Assembly (NCBI GenBank): GCA_012274205.1
Contig: JAAOZY010000399.1
Span: 1 to 16,560, forward strand
DNA from: Betaproteobacteria bacterium
Lineage (GTDB): Bacteria; Pseudomonadota; Gammaproteobacteria; Burkholderiales; SG8-39
Reading direction: 5' to 3'
DNA length: 16,560 bases
In this document: one piece after another, positions 6,096 through 12,357 of the stretch
How the letters are laid out: each line of letters starts with the position of its first letter
Position numbering within the stretch: position 1 is the first letter of the stretch
Notes under the pieces: generated by a model
What the model saw: the letters and a program-made list of their open reading frames with translations, nothing else
Told to the model about the DNA's origin: nothing
The model's database searches: none
Translations under genes and position numbers: made by a program

Positions 6096-7904
6096 ATGTC
6101 GTTTATGCGCCTTTTCGCCCACACCCTGATGCGCCGAATCCTGCTTGCAAGCCTCGGCATTGCACTTGCCGCTTGCGCACAGCAGCCGCGGCAGGGCGCG
6201 CCGGCTGCGGTTCCGGCAACTGCCCAGGCGCAAACGCCTGCGCCGACGGCGGCCGCTGCGCCGGCGGCGGCTGCGGCGGCTGCGGCCGCGGCCGAGGCGG
6301 CGGCGCAGGCGGCCCTGCCCAAACAGGAACTGACCGAGGAAGTGCTGTACGAATACCTGCTCGCGGAGGTCGCCGGCCAGCGCGGTGCGCTCGGCTTGTC
6401 GGCGCAGGCCTATGCCGACCTGGCCAGGCAGACGCGCGATCCACGCATTGCGCGGCGCGCGGCCGAGGTCGCCCTCTATGCGCGCATGCCCGGCGCCGCC
6501 ATCGACGCGGCCAGGATCTGGTACGAAGCCGAGCCCGACTCGATGTCGGCGCTGCAGGCGCTTACCAGCCTGCTGATCGGAGCCAAGCGCCAGGACGAAG
6601 CGCTGCCTTATTTGCAGAAAATGCTGGAACGGCACAGCGACGGTGACGGCTTCCTGCAGCTGAGCCGGCTGCTTGCCGGCAGCCAGGGCAAGGCGCAATC
6701 GCTCAAGCTGGTGCAGCAACTGACGCAGCCATATCCCAAAGTCGCGCAGGCGCATTTTGCGCTGGCCCAGGCGGCGGTCGGCGCCGAGGACGCCGGGCTC
6801 GCGCTCGCGGAAGTGCGCGCGGCATCCAAGCTGAAGCCGGAATGGGAACTGCCGGTGCTGCTGGAGGCGCAGCTGCTGCAGCGGCAGTCGAACGCGATCG
6901 CGCTGCAGCGCCTTGCCGGATTCCTGGAACGTCACCCCAAATCGCGCGAAGTGCGCCTGGGCTACGCGCGCCTGCTCGTGACGGAGCAAAAATACACCGA
7001 GGCGCGGGCCGAGTTCCAGACGCTGTCGAAGGACTTTCCCGACAATGCCGACGTGGTGTTTGCGGTCGGCGTGCTGTCGCTGCAGCTGCATGACTACAAA
7101 CTGGCGGACGCGAATTTCAAGCGCTTGCTCGAACTGCCCTACCGCGACCGGGACACGGTGCGCCTGTATCTGGGGCAGATCGCGGAGGATCAGAAGGATT
7201 ACCCGGAGGCGCTGCGCTGGTATGACGAAGTCGGCGGCGGCGATTTGTACCTGCGCGCGCAGATGCGCTACGCGCTGGTGCTGAGCAAGCAGGGCAAGCT
7301 GGACGCGGCGCGCGCGCACCTGCGGCAGGTCGAGCCCGGCAGCGCCGAGGGGCGGGTGCAATTGCTGCTGACTGAGGCGCAGATGCTGCGCGACGCGAAG
7401 CGGCCCGAGGAGGCGTTCAACCTGATCGGGGAAGCGCTGAAAAACATGCCGGAGCAGCCCGAACTGCTCTACGACTACGCCATGGTCGCGGAAAAGCTCG
7501 GGCGCATGGACCTGCTCGAGAGCAGCCTGAAGAAAGTAATCCGCCTGCAGCCCGACCATGCGCATGCCTACAACGCCCTCGGCTATTCGCTCGCCGACCG
7601 CAACCTGCGCCTGCCGGAAGCGCAGCAGCTGATCGAGAAAGCGCTGGCGCTCGCGCCGGAGGACCCGTTCATCATCGACAGCATGGGCTGGGTGCTATAC
7701 CGCCAGGGCAAGCTGCGAGAGGCGCTGGAATACCTGCGCAAGGCCTACAGCGCGCGCCCCGATCCGGAAATTGCGGCGCATCTGGGCGAAGTGCTGTGGG
7801 TGGCGGGCGAGCACGGCGAAGCCGAGAAGATCTGGCTGGAGGCGAACAAGAAGACGCCTGACAACGACGCACTCAACAGCACCATCAAGCGCTTCAAGCC
7901 TTAG
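6096..7904 (+). CDS. Tetratricopeptide repeat lipoprotein
   Basis: This protein (up to 602 aa) has a lipoprotein signal (MRRILLASLGIALAAC, lipobox Cys at residue 27 of the long form; Ala at +2 suggests outer-membrane sorting). A low-complexity Ala/Pro/Gln linker follows at about residues 30-75, then a long array of TPR-like helix pairs to the C-terminus. Several units are easy to see, for example PELLYDYAMVAEKLGRMDLL, HAYNALGYSLADRNLRLPEA and PFIIDSMGWVLYRQGKLREA. The start is uncertain: ATG at 6096, 6105 and 6129 are all in frame, none has a strong ribosome site, and 6129 leaves an ideal short signal peptide. Homologues next to lolB are common, but I know of no established function; a scaffold role in envelope assembly is a guess. 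The stop is five bases before repeat copy B. Confidence 0.88.
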   Translation: MSFMRLFAHTLMRRILLASLGIALAACAQQPRQGAPAAVPATAQAQTPAPTAAAAPAAAAAAAAAAEAAAQAALPKQELTEEVLYEYLLAEVAGQRGALGLSAQAYADLARQTRDPRIARRAAEVALYARMPGAAIDAARIWYEAEPDSMSALQALTSLLIGAKRQDEALPYLQKMLERHSDGDGFLQLSRLLAGSQGKAQSLKLVQQLTQPYPKVAQAHFALAQAAVGAEDAGLALAEVRAASKLKPEWELPVLLEAQLLQRQSNAIALQRLAGFLERHPKSREVRLGYARLLVTEQKYTEARAEFQTLSKDFPDNADVVFAVGVLSLQLHDYKLADANFKRLLELPYRDRDTVRLYLGQIAEDQKDYPEALRWYDEVGGGDLYLRAQMRYALVLSKQGKLDAARAHLRQVEPGSAEGRVQLLLTEAQMLRDAKRPEEAFNLIGEALKNMPEQPELLYDYAMVAEKLGRMDLLESSLKKVIRLQPDHAHAYNALGYSLADRNLRLPEAQQLIEKALALAPEDPFIIDSMGWVLYRQGKLREALEYLRKAYSARPDPEIAAHLGEVLWVAGEHGEAEKIWLEANKKTPDNDALNSTIKRFKP

Positions 7905-7909
7905 AACCG

Positions 7910-7976
7910 GTTGCAAAATGAAATTTTGCAACGGCCGATTTAGGGGAATATGAGGGGAGGTATCCCCTCATATTGA
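7910..7976 (+). repeat. Two-hairpin intergenic repeat, copy B (TPR-lolB)
   Basis: This is the second copy of the unit at 4339-4404. Hairpin 1 is GTTGCAAAAT (7910-7919) with ATTTTGCAAC (7923-7932) around a GAA loop. Hairpin 2 is ATATGAGGGG (7948-7957) with CCCCTCATAT (7964-7973), longer than in copy A because the outer pairs are intact. Both stems are conserved while most substitutions fall in loops and linkers, consistent with a structural unit. It begins five bases after the TPR stop codon. The rest of the 145-base gap to lolB (7977-8049) shows no clear promoter or ribosome site. Confidence 0.85.
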
Positions 7977-8049
7977 AACCAACTCTTAAGCCGAGGCAGG
8001 CCGGACCGCGCATCTGCAAGCGACCGGCCGCGCCATCCACGACTTCCTC

Positions 8050-8601
8050 ATGCGCTACGCATCGTTCCTCGTCTGCCTGCTGCTCGCAGCTTGCGCCTCG
8101 CTCGAGCAGCAGCCGGGGCCGGCGCGGCCGGTGGGCGAGGCGTTCCATCTTTCCGGCCGGGTTGCGGTCAAGTACGGCAACGAGGCGGCGAGCGGCAGCA
8201 TCAGCTGGGAGCACGAGTCCAATGGCGACGATCTGCTGTTCTCCTCGCCGCTGGGTCAGGGTATCGCGCACATCGTCCGGCGCGACGGCCTGGTGAGTCT
8301 CACCACCTCGGATCAAAAGGTATATCAGGCGAGCGATGTGGAGTCCCTGACCGAGAAGGTGCTGGGCTGGCGCTTGCCGCTCGCAGGTCTGCCAGACTGG
8401 GTGCGCGGCCGCGCGGCTGCCGGCGCGCCGGCGCAGACGACGCTGGATGGCTCGCAGCGCCTTGCGCAATTGCGGCAGTCCGGCTGGCAGGTGGATTTTC
8501 TTGCGTATGACGACGCTACCGGTCTGCCGGCGCGGCTGCGGTTGTCGCGCGAAGACGTGGAGATCCGCCTCGCGATCGACCAGTGGCGCGGCGCGCCGTG
8601 A
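8050..8601 (+). CDS. lolB: Outer-membrane lipoprotein receptor LolB
   Basis: LolB (183 aa) accepts lipoproteins from periplasmic LolA and inserts them into the inner leaflet of the outer membrane. It is itself a lipoprotein: MRYASFLVCLLLAAC with lipobox Cys15 and Ala at +2. The body shows the LolB pattern FHLSGRVAVKYGNEAASGSISWEHESNGDDLLFSSPLGQG (quoted as blocks FHLSGRVAVKYG, GSISWEH and LLFSSPLGQG), then LPLAGLPDWVRGR and the C-terminal GLPARLRLSREDVEIRLAID. The ATG at 8050 lacks a clear Shine-Dalgarno. Its TGA overlaps the ispE start, the conserved lolB-ispE arrangement. Confidence 0.93.
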   Translation: MRYASFLVCLLLAACASLEQQPGPARPVGEAFHLSGRVAVKYGNEAASGSISWEHESNGDDLLFSSPLGQGIAHIVRRDGLVSLTTSDQKVYQASDVESLTEKVLGWRLPLAGLPDWVRGRAAAGAPAQTTLDGSQRLAQLRQSGWQVDFLAYDDATGLPARLRLSREDVEIRLAIDQWRGAP

Positions 8602-9452
8602 GCGGCTGGGAGCGGGCCTGGCCGGCGCCGGCCAAGCTCAATCTGTTTCTGCATGTCACCGGCAGGCGCGCCGACGGATATCACAGCCTGCAGACCGCAT
8701 TTCGCCTGATAGATCTGGCCGATACGCTGCGCTTTACGCCGCGCGATGACGGCAGACTTACGCTGCGCCAGCCGCTCGCCGGCGTGCCGCCCGAACAGGA
8801 TTTGTGCCTGCGCGCCGCGGCCTTGCTCAAGCGCACGGGTGGGCATCCAGGCGGCGTCGAAATCGAGCTCGACAAACGCATTCCCATGGGCGGCGGCCTG
8901 GGCGGCGGCAGCTCCGACGCGGCTACCACGCTGATTGCGCTCAACCAGCTGTGGCAACTGGGACTGGCACGCGCCCAGCTGCAGCGGCTGGCGCTGCAGC
9001 TGGGCGCCGACGTGCCGGTATTCGTGTTCGGCCAGAATGCGTTTGCCGAAGGCGTGGGCGAAGAACTCACGCCGCTGGCGCTTCCGGACGCCTGGTACCT
9101 GGTGCTGGTGCCGCCGGTACAGGTCCCCACGGCCGCCGTTTTCGCCGCGCCAGAATTGACACGAGATGCAAAACCGATCAAAATTACGGCCTTTTTCGAC
9201 GGGCTGAAACAGCGCAGCTTGCGTAACGACCTCGAGCCCGTGGTATGCAAAAGCTATCCTGACGTGGCGCGCCACCTGGCCTGGCTGAAACAGCACGGCG
9301 AGGCGCGCATGAGCGGTTCCGGCGCCTGCGTGTATGCCGAATTTTCCAATAAATCCGCGGCATACGCGGTGCATGCGCAGTTGCCGCCGGCACTGCGCGG
9401 ATTTGTGGTGCATGGTTTGGAGCGTCATCCGCTGCAGGAACTGAGCAAGTAG
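8598..9452 (+). CDS. ispE: 4-diphosphocytidyl-2-C-methyl-D-erythritol kinase IspE
   Basis: IspE (284 aa) phosphorylates CDP-methylerythritol with ATP in the MEP isoprenoid pathway. It is a GHMP kinase: the substrate-binding N-terminus PAPAKLNLFLHVTGRRADGYH (Lys13, Asn15) comes first, then the ATP loop PMGGGLGGGSSDAA around 96-109, LGADVP with the catalytic Asp near 138, and the third motif ARMSGSGACVY. I prefer the GTG at 8598, whose GTGA overlaps the lolB stop by four bases, a standard translational-coupling arrangement. A GTG at 8583 would add five residues. The MEP rather than mevalonate pathway is therefore present. Its stop is only four bases from the tRNA. Confidence 0.95.
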   Translation: MSGWERAWPAPAKLNLFLHVTGRRADGYHSLQTAFRLIDLADTLRFTPRDDGRLTLRQPLAGVPPEQDLCLRAAALLKRTGGHPGGVEIELDKRIPMGGGLGGGSSDAATTLIALNQLWQLGLARAQLQRLALQLGADVPVFVFGQNAFAEGVGEELTPLALPDAWYLVLVPPVQVPTAAVFAAPELTRDAKPIKITAFFDGLKQRSLRNDLEPVVCKSYPDVARHLAWLKQHGEARMSGSGACVYAEFSNKSAAYAVHAQLPPALRGFVVHGLERHPLQELSK

Positions 9453-9456
9453 AGTT

Positions 9457-9531
9457 TGGGGAGTCGCCAAGTGGTAAGGCACCGGATTTTGATTCCGGCA
9501 TTCGTAGGTTCGATCCCTACCTCCCCAGCCA
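9457..9531 (+). tRNA. tRNA-Gln (anticodon UUG)
   Basis: A full cloverleaf is visible. The acceptor stem is TGGGGAG (9457-9463) with CTCCCCA (9521-9527), then discriminator G and an encoded CCA (9529-9531). The anticodon stem is CCGGA/TCCGG (9482-9486, 9494-9498) around a seven-base loop with anticodon TTG at 9489-9491. The T-arm is GTAGG-TTCGATC-CCTAC. The weak first U-A pair of the acceptor is a known identity feature of bacterial tRNA-Gln. It sits four bases after the ispE stop and 77 bases before prs, so it is probably processed from the ispE-prs transcript. Confidence 0.97.
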
Positions 9532-9542
9532 GCAATCGATGG

Positions 9543-9566
9543 ACCCGCCGCTACGCGGCTGCGGGT
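9543..9566 (+). other. Hairpin in the tRNA-Gln to prs spacer
   Basis: ACCC and GGGT enclose GCCGC-TAC-GCGGC with a three-base bulge, making a compact GC-rich stem-loop 12 bases after the tRNA CCA. There is no T-run, so it is not an intrinsic terminator. It may mark the 3' processing boundary of the tRNA or stabilise the prs leader. The role is inferred only. Confidence 0.4.
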
Positions 9567-9608
9567 GTGAGCGGATAGAAACCGCGCAGCAAGGACCAGG
9601 CCACAGAC

Positions 9609-10559
9609 ATGGCGTACGACCACCTGATGATTTTTGCCGGCAGCGCCAACCCACAGTTGGCTGCGGCGGTGGCCAAACGCCTCAATATTCCCCTGGGCGG
9701 CATCAGCGTCAGCCGCTTTTCCGACGGCGAGGTGATGATCGAGCTGTTGGACAACGTGCGCGGCCGGGACTGTTTCGTGCTGCAGTCCACCTGCACGCCG
9801 ACCAACGACAATCTGATGGAAGTGCTGATCATGATCGATGCGCTCAAGCGCGCATCGGCCGCCCGCGTCACCGCCGCGCTGCCCTATTTCGGCTATGCGC
9901 GCCAGGACCGCCGGCCGCGCTCGGCGCGCGTGGCGATCAGCGCCAAGGTGGTGGCCAACATGCTCGAGGCCGCCGGCGTGGACCGGGTGCTCACCATGGA
10001 CCTGCATGCGGACCAGATCCAGGGTTTCTTCGACGTGCCGGTGGACAACATCTACGCCGCGCCGATTCTGCTCGGCGACCTGTGGAAACACGGCTACGAA
10101 GATCTGCTGGTGGTCTCGCCCGACGTCGGCGGCGTGGTGCGCGCGCGCGCGCTGGCCAAGCGCCTGGAATCGGACCTGGCCATCATCGACAAGCGCCGCC
10201 CCAAGGCGAACGATGCCGAAGTGATGAACATCATCGGCGACGTCAAAGGCCGCACCTGCGTGATCATGGACGACATGGTCGATACCGCGGGCACGCTGGC
10301 CAAGGCGGCGCAGGCGCTCAAGGACGAGGGCGCGGTCAAGGTGCTCGCCTACTGCACCCATCCGGTGCTCTCGGGCGGGGCGGTGGAGCGTATCGCCAAC
10401 TCGGCGCTGGACGAAGTGGTCGTCACCGACTCCATCCCGCTGCGCGAGGATGCGAAGAAGTGCAGCAAGATACGCGTGCTTTCGGTGGTCGACCTGCTGG
10501 CGGAGACCATACTGCGCATAAGCAACGAGGATTCGGTCAGTTCACTGTTCAGCGAATAG
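9609..10559 (+). CDS. prs: Ribose-phosphate pyrophosphokinase Prs
   Basis: Prs (316 aa, the usual class I length) makes PRPP from ribose 5-phosphate and ATP, feeding purine, pyrimidine, NAD, histidine and tryptophan synthesis. Visible motifs: SRFSDGE at 35-41, the flexible catalytic loop YFGYARQDRRPRSARV at 93-108, the metal/ATP-binding segment TMDLHADQIQGFF at 129-141, SPDVGG at 170-175 and the PRPP-binding loop VIMDDMVDTAGT at 218-229. The ATG at 9609 gives the canonical start; the AAGGA at 9591-9595 is a little distant. The order ispE, tRNA-Gln, prs, rplY is a widely conserved block. Confidence 0.98.
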   Translation: MAYDHLMIFAGSANPQLAAAVAKRLNIPLGGISVSRFSDGEVMIELLDNVRGRDCFVLQSTCTPTNDNLMEVLIMIDALKRASAARVTAALPYFGYARQDRRPRSARVAISAKVVANMLEAAGVDRVLTMDLHADQIQGFFDVPVDNIYAAPILLGDLWKHGYEDLLVVSPDVGGVVRARALAKRLESDLAIIDKRRPKANDAEVMNIIGDVKGRTCVIMDDMVDTAGTLAKAAQALKDEGAVKVLAYCTHPVLSGGAVERIANSALDEVVVTDSIPLREDAKKCSKIRVLSVVDLLAETILRISNEDSVSSLFSE

Positions 10560-10655
10560 GCGGGGAGCAGGTCAGCGGGCACAGCTTAATATTCGAATTG
10601 GGATTTTTCAAACGGCGGTACCTGGTCGCGGGGCCGCCATAACCTGGAGTGCAAC

Positions 10656-11387
10656 ATGCAAATCGAAGTCAACGCGCAAAAGCGCATCAAGCAGGGCACC
10701 GGAGCGAGCCGCCGCCTGCGCCGTGAAGGCAAGACCCCCGGGATCGTCTACGGGGGCAAGGAGCCTGCGGTCGTCATCGAGCTCGATCACAACGCGCTGT
10801 ATCACCAGCTGCGGCAGGAGGCTTTCCACGCCTCGGTGCTGACGCTCAATCTGGATGGGGCCAAGCAGCAGGTGCTGCTGCGCTCGGTGAACATGCATCC
10901 GTTCCGCCCGGAAGTGCAGCACGTCGACTTCCAGCGCGTCATGGCCGATGTGAAGATCCAGATGAAGGTGCCGTTGCACTTCATCAACGCCGAGCAATCG
11001 CCGGGCGTGAAGCTGTCCGGCGGTATCGTCAGCCACGTCATCAGCGATCTGGAGATCCGCTGCCTGCCGGCCGACCTGCCGGAATTCATCGAGGTGGATC
11101 TGAAGGACCTGGACCTGGGCAAGATCATCCACGTCAGGGAACTGCAGCTGCCCAAGGGCGTGGAAGCCATCCTGCACGGCAGCGAGAACCCGCCGGTGGC
11201 GGTGGTGCAGATTCCGCGCGCGATGGTGGCCGACGAGGCTGCGGACGCGGCTGCGGCCGAAGCTGCGGTGGCGGCTGCCGAAGTTCCCACCACCAAGCAG
11301 TCGGCCGAACCTGCTGCTGCGGAAAAGGGTGCGGACAAGGGCGCGGACAAAGGCGAGAAGAAGTCCGATAAATCGGACAAGAAGTAA
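10656..11387 (+). CDS. rplY: 50S ribosomal protein L25, long CTC/TL5 form
   Basis: L25 (243 aa) binds 5S rRNA. The first ~92 residues are the L25 domain (GTGASRRLRREGKTPGIVYGG, here residues 14-34, through VDFQRV). Residues ~95-190 form the CTC beta-domain (KVPLHFINAEQSPGVKLSGG, LEIRCLPADLPEFIEVDL). The tail from about 195 is low-complexity Ala/Glu then Lys/Asp-rich and ends GEKKSDKSDKK, so it is probably disordered. TGGAG at 10645-10649 is six bases before the ATG. The 96-base gap after prs holds an AT-rich patch (TTAATATTCGAATT) and a GGCGG/CCGCC inverted repeat (10614-10618, 10634-10638), but no clear promoter. A strong terminator follows the gene. Confidence 0.96.
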   Translation: MQIEVNAQKRIKQGTGASRRLRREGKTPGIVYGGKEPAVVIELDHNALYHQLRQEAFHASVLTLNLDGAKQQVLLRSVNMHPFRPEVQHVDFQRVMADVKIQMKVPLHFINAEQSPGVKLSGGIVSHVISDLEIRCLPADLPEFIEVDLKDLDLGKIIHVRELQLPKGVEAILHGSENPPVAVVQIPRAMVADEAADAAAAEAAVAAAEVPTTKQSAEPAAAEKGADKGADKGEKKSDKSDKK

Positions 11388-11406
11388 TCCGCTTGCGTTC
11401 TTGCGG

Positions 11407-11441
11407 AACAGGCAGAGGCTTTGGCCTCTGCCTGTTTTTTT
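11407..11441 (+). terminator. Rho-independent terminator after rplY
   Basis: CAGGCAGAGGC (11409-11419) pairs perfectly with GCCTCTGCCTG (11424-11434) around TTTG. Two more A-T pairs extend the base of the stem, and seven T residues (11435-11441) follow. It lies 20 bases after the rplY stop and ends the prs-rplY transcript, so pth should have its own promoter in 11442-11539. Confidence 0.93.
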
Positions 11442-11448
11442 AAGGACC

Positions 11449-11473
11449 GCCCGCGCATGAAGCTAGCGCGGGC
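11449..11473 (+). other. Second hairpin between rplY and pth
   Basis: GCCCGCGC (11449-11456) pairs perfectly with GCGCGGGC (11466-11473) around a nine-base AT-rich loop, eight bases after the rplY terminator. Only TGTTTC follows, so it is a poor terminator on its own. It could be a backup terminator or part of the pth leader. No convincing -35/-10 pair is visible in the rest of the spacer. Confidence 0.45.
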
Positions 11474-11539
11474 TGTTTCAGGGCTCGTGCCTCGCGATGC
11501 GCTGTGTGCCAAGGAAATGGTTTCTTTAGCGACGCCAAA

Positions 11540-12163
11540 ATGCCGATCAAACTCATCGTCGGCCTGGGTAATCCGGGTAAGAAATACGAGGGCACGCGCC
11601 ACAATGCCGGCGCCTGGCTGCTCGAGCGCCTGGCCGCGCAGTACCGCCTGACGCTGCGCAAGGAAGGCAGGTTCCACGCACTGGCGGGCAGGCTGGACTC
11701 CGCCTCCGGACAGGCGTGGCTGCTGCTGCCGCAGACGTGGATGAACGAATCGGGCACCGCGGTGGCTGCGCTGGTGCAGTTCCACAAGATCGCCGCGGAT
11801 GAAATCCTGGTGGCGCACGACGAGCTCGATCTGCCCCCGGGCGGGGTGAAGCTCAAACAGGGTGGCGGCCATGCGGGTCACAATGGCCTGCGCGACATCA
11901 TCGAAAAACTCGGGACGCCGGATTTCTGGCGCCTGCGCATCGGCATCGGCCATCCGCGCGATATCGCCGCAAGCGAGCAGGAGGTGGCCGATTTCGTGCT
12001 CCACGCGCCGCGCAGGGAAGAGCAGGAATTGATCGATGCGGTGATCGAGCGCGGCGTCGCCGTGTTCGATCTGATTCTTGCGGACAAGATGGCGGCGGCC
12101 ATGCACAAGCTGCACACCAAACCCAAACCCCAAACGCCGGGCGCGGCCTCACAACCGGTTTAA
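11540..12163 (+). CDS. pth: Peptidyl-tRNA hydrolase Pth
   Basis: Pth (207 aa) releases peptides from prematurely dropped peptidyl-tRNA and is essential in most bacteria. Catalytic and binding residues are in register with the E. coli enzyme, offset by one: N11 (GLGNPG), H21 (TRHNAG), N69 (TWMNESG), D94 (VAHDELDLP) and N115 (GGHAGHNGLRDI). The ATG at 11540 gives MPIKLIVGLGNPG, the normal start; the frame extends upstream to a GTG at 11504 without family similarity. The C-terminal ~15 residues (KPKPQTPGAASQPV) form a short low-complexity tail. The stop TAA overlaps the ribosome site of the ychF stub. Confidence 0.96.
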   Translation: MPIKLIVGLGNPGKKYEGTRHNAGAWLLERLAAQYRLTLRKEGRFHALAGRLDSASGQAWLLLPQTWMNESGTAVAALVQFHKIAADEILVAHDELDLPPGGVKLKQGGGHAGHNGLRDIIEKLGTPDFWRLRIGIGHPRDIAASEQEVADFVLHAPRREEQELIDAVIERGVAVFDLILADKMAAAMHKLHTKPKPQTPGAASQPV

Positions 12164-12173
12164 GGCCTCAAAC

Positions 12174-12230
12174 ATGTCTCTCAAATGCGGTATCGTCGGC
12201 CTGCCTAACGTGGGCAAGTACCTAACTTGA
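12174..12230 (+). pseudogene. Truncated duplicate of the ychF start (15 codons plus 3)
   Basis: An ATG at 12174 opens MSLKCGIVGLPNVGK, identical in protein sequence to the start of the full ychF at 12313. It then departs in mid P-loop (Tyr instead of Ser) into YLT-stop. Its ribosome site (AAGG, 12162-12165) sits directly on the pth stop. Eight of the 15 shared codons differ from the intact copy, all synonymously. The GC-rich codons (GTC, GGC, CTG) look like the rest of this genome, so this stub may be the original gene start, disconnected from its body by an insertion. If translated it is an 18-aa peptide. Confidence 0.85.
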
Positions 12231-12298
12231 ACAAGAGGGCTACGCCCCCCTTGTCCCCCGAGGGGACTTCCTTCGGGGCGTATATCCCCCAAATTAGA
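12219..12298 (+). repeat. Hairpin-bearing insert between the two ychF starts
   Basis: About 80 bases separate the stub from the second ychF start, and they show no similarity to ychF. They contain GGGC-TAC-GCCC (12237-12247) and a strong hairpin: CCCCGAGGG (12256-12264) pairs with CCTTCGGGG (12270-12278) with one G-T pair and a GACTT loop. The AT-rich segment TATATCCCCCAAATTAGATT lies before the second start. The composition is unlike the neighbouring coding DNA. It may be an extragenic repeat or a remnant of a mobile element; no second copy is in this window. Confidence 0.6.
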
Positions 12299-12357
12299 TT
12301 AAGGCTTAAGACATGTCCCTGAAATGCGGTATTGTGGGATTGCCGAACGTAGGCAAG
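12299..12357 (+). repeat. Second member of the 59-bp ychF 5'-end direct repeat
   Basis: This segment repeats 12160-12218 at an offset of 139 bp: TTAAGGC, the ribosome site, the ATG and the first 15 ychF codons. I count 11 differences in 59 positions, three upstream of the ATG and eight at synonymous positions. Codons here include ATT, GGA, TTG and GTA, which are uncommon in the rest of the window. Confidence 0.85.

Noticed and set aside
6018..7565. 515-codon minus-strand frame opposite the TPR gene
   Set aside because: Gln/Arg/Leu-rich shadow of codon-biased TPR sequence, including a poly-Arg stretch mirroring the Ala tract; no start signals or motifs.
8325..10361. Very long minus-strand open frame (678 codons) opposite lolB, ispE, tRNA-Gln and prs
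   Set aside because: It runs antisense through three recognised genes and a tRNA, and its product is His/Arg/Ala-rich with no family motif. High GC produces such shadow frames.
12281..12300. Possible third copy of the two-hairpin repeat in the ychF insert (shared TAT...CCCC and AT-rich text)
   Set aside because: No TTGCAAAAT palindrome and no matching GAGGGG arm in register; the resemblance is limited to short C-runs.
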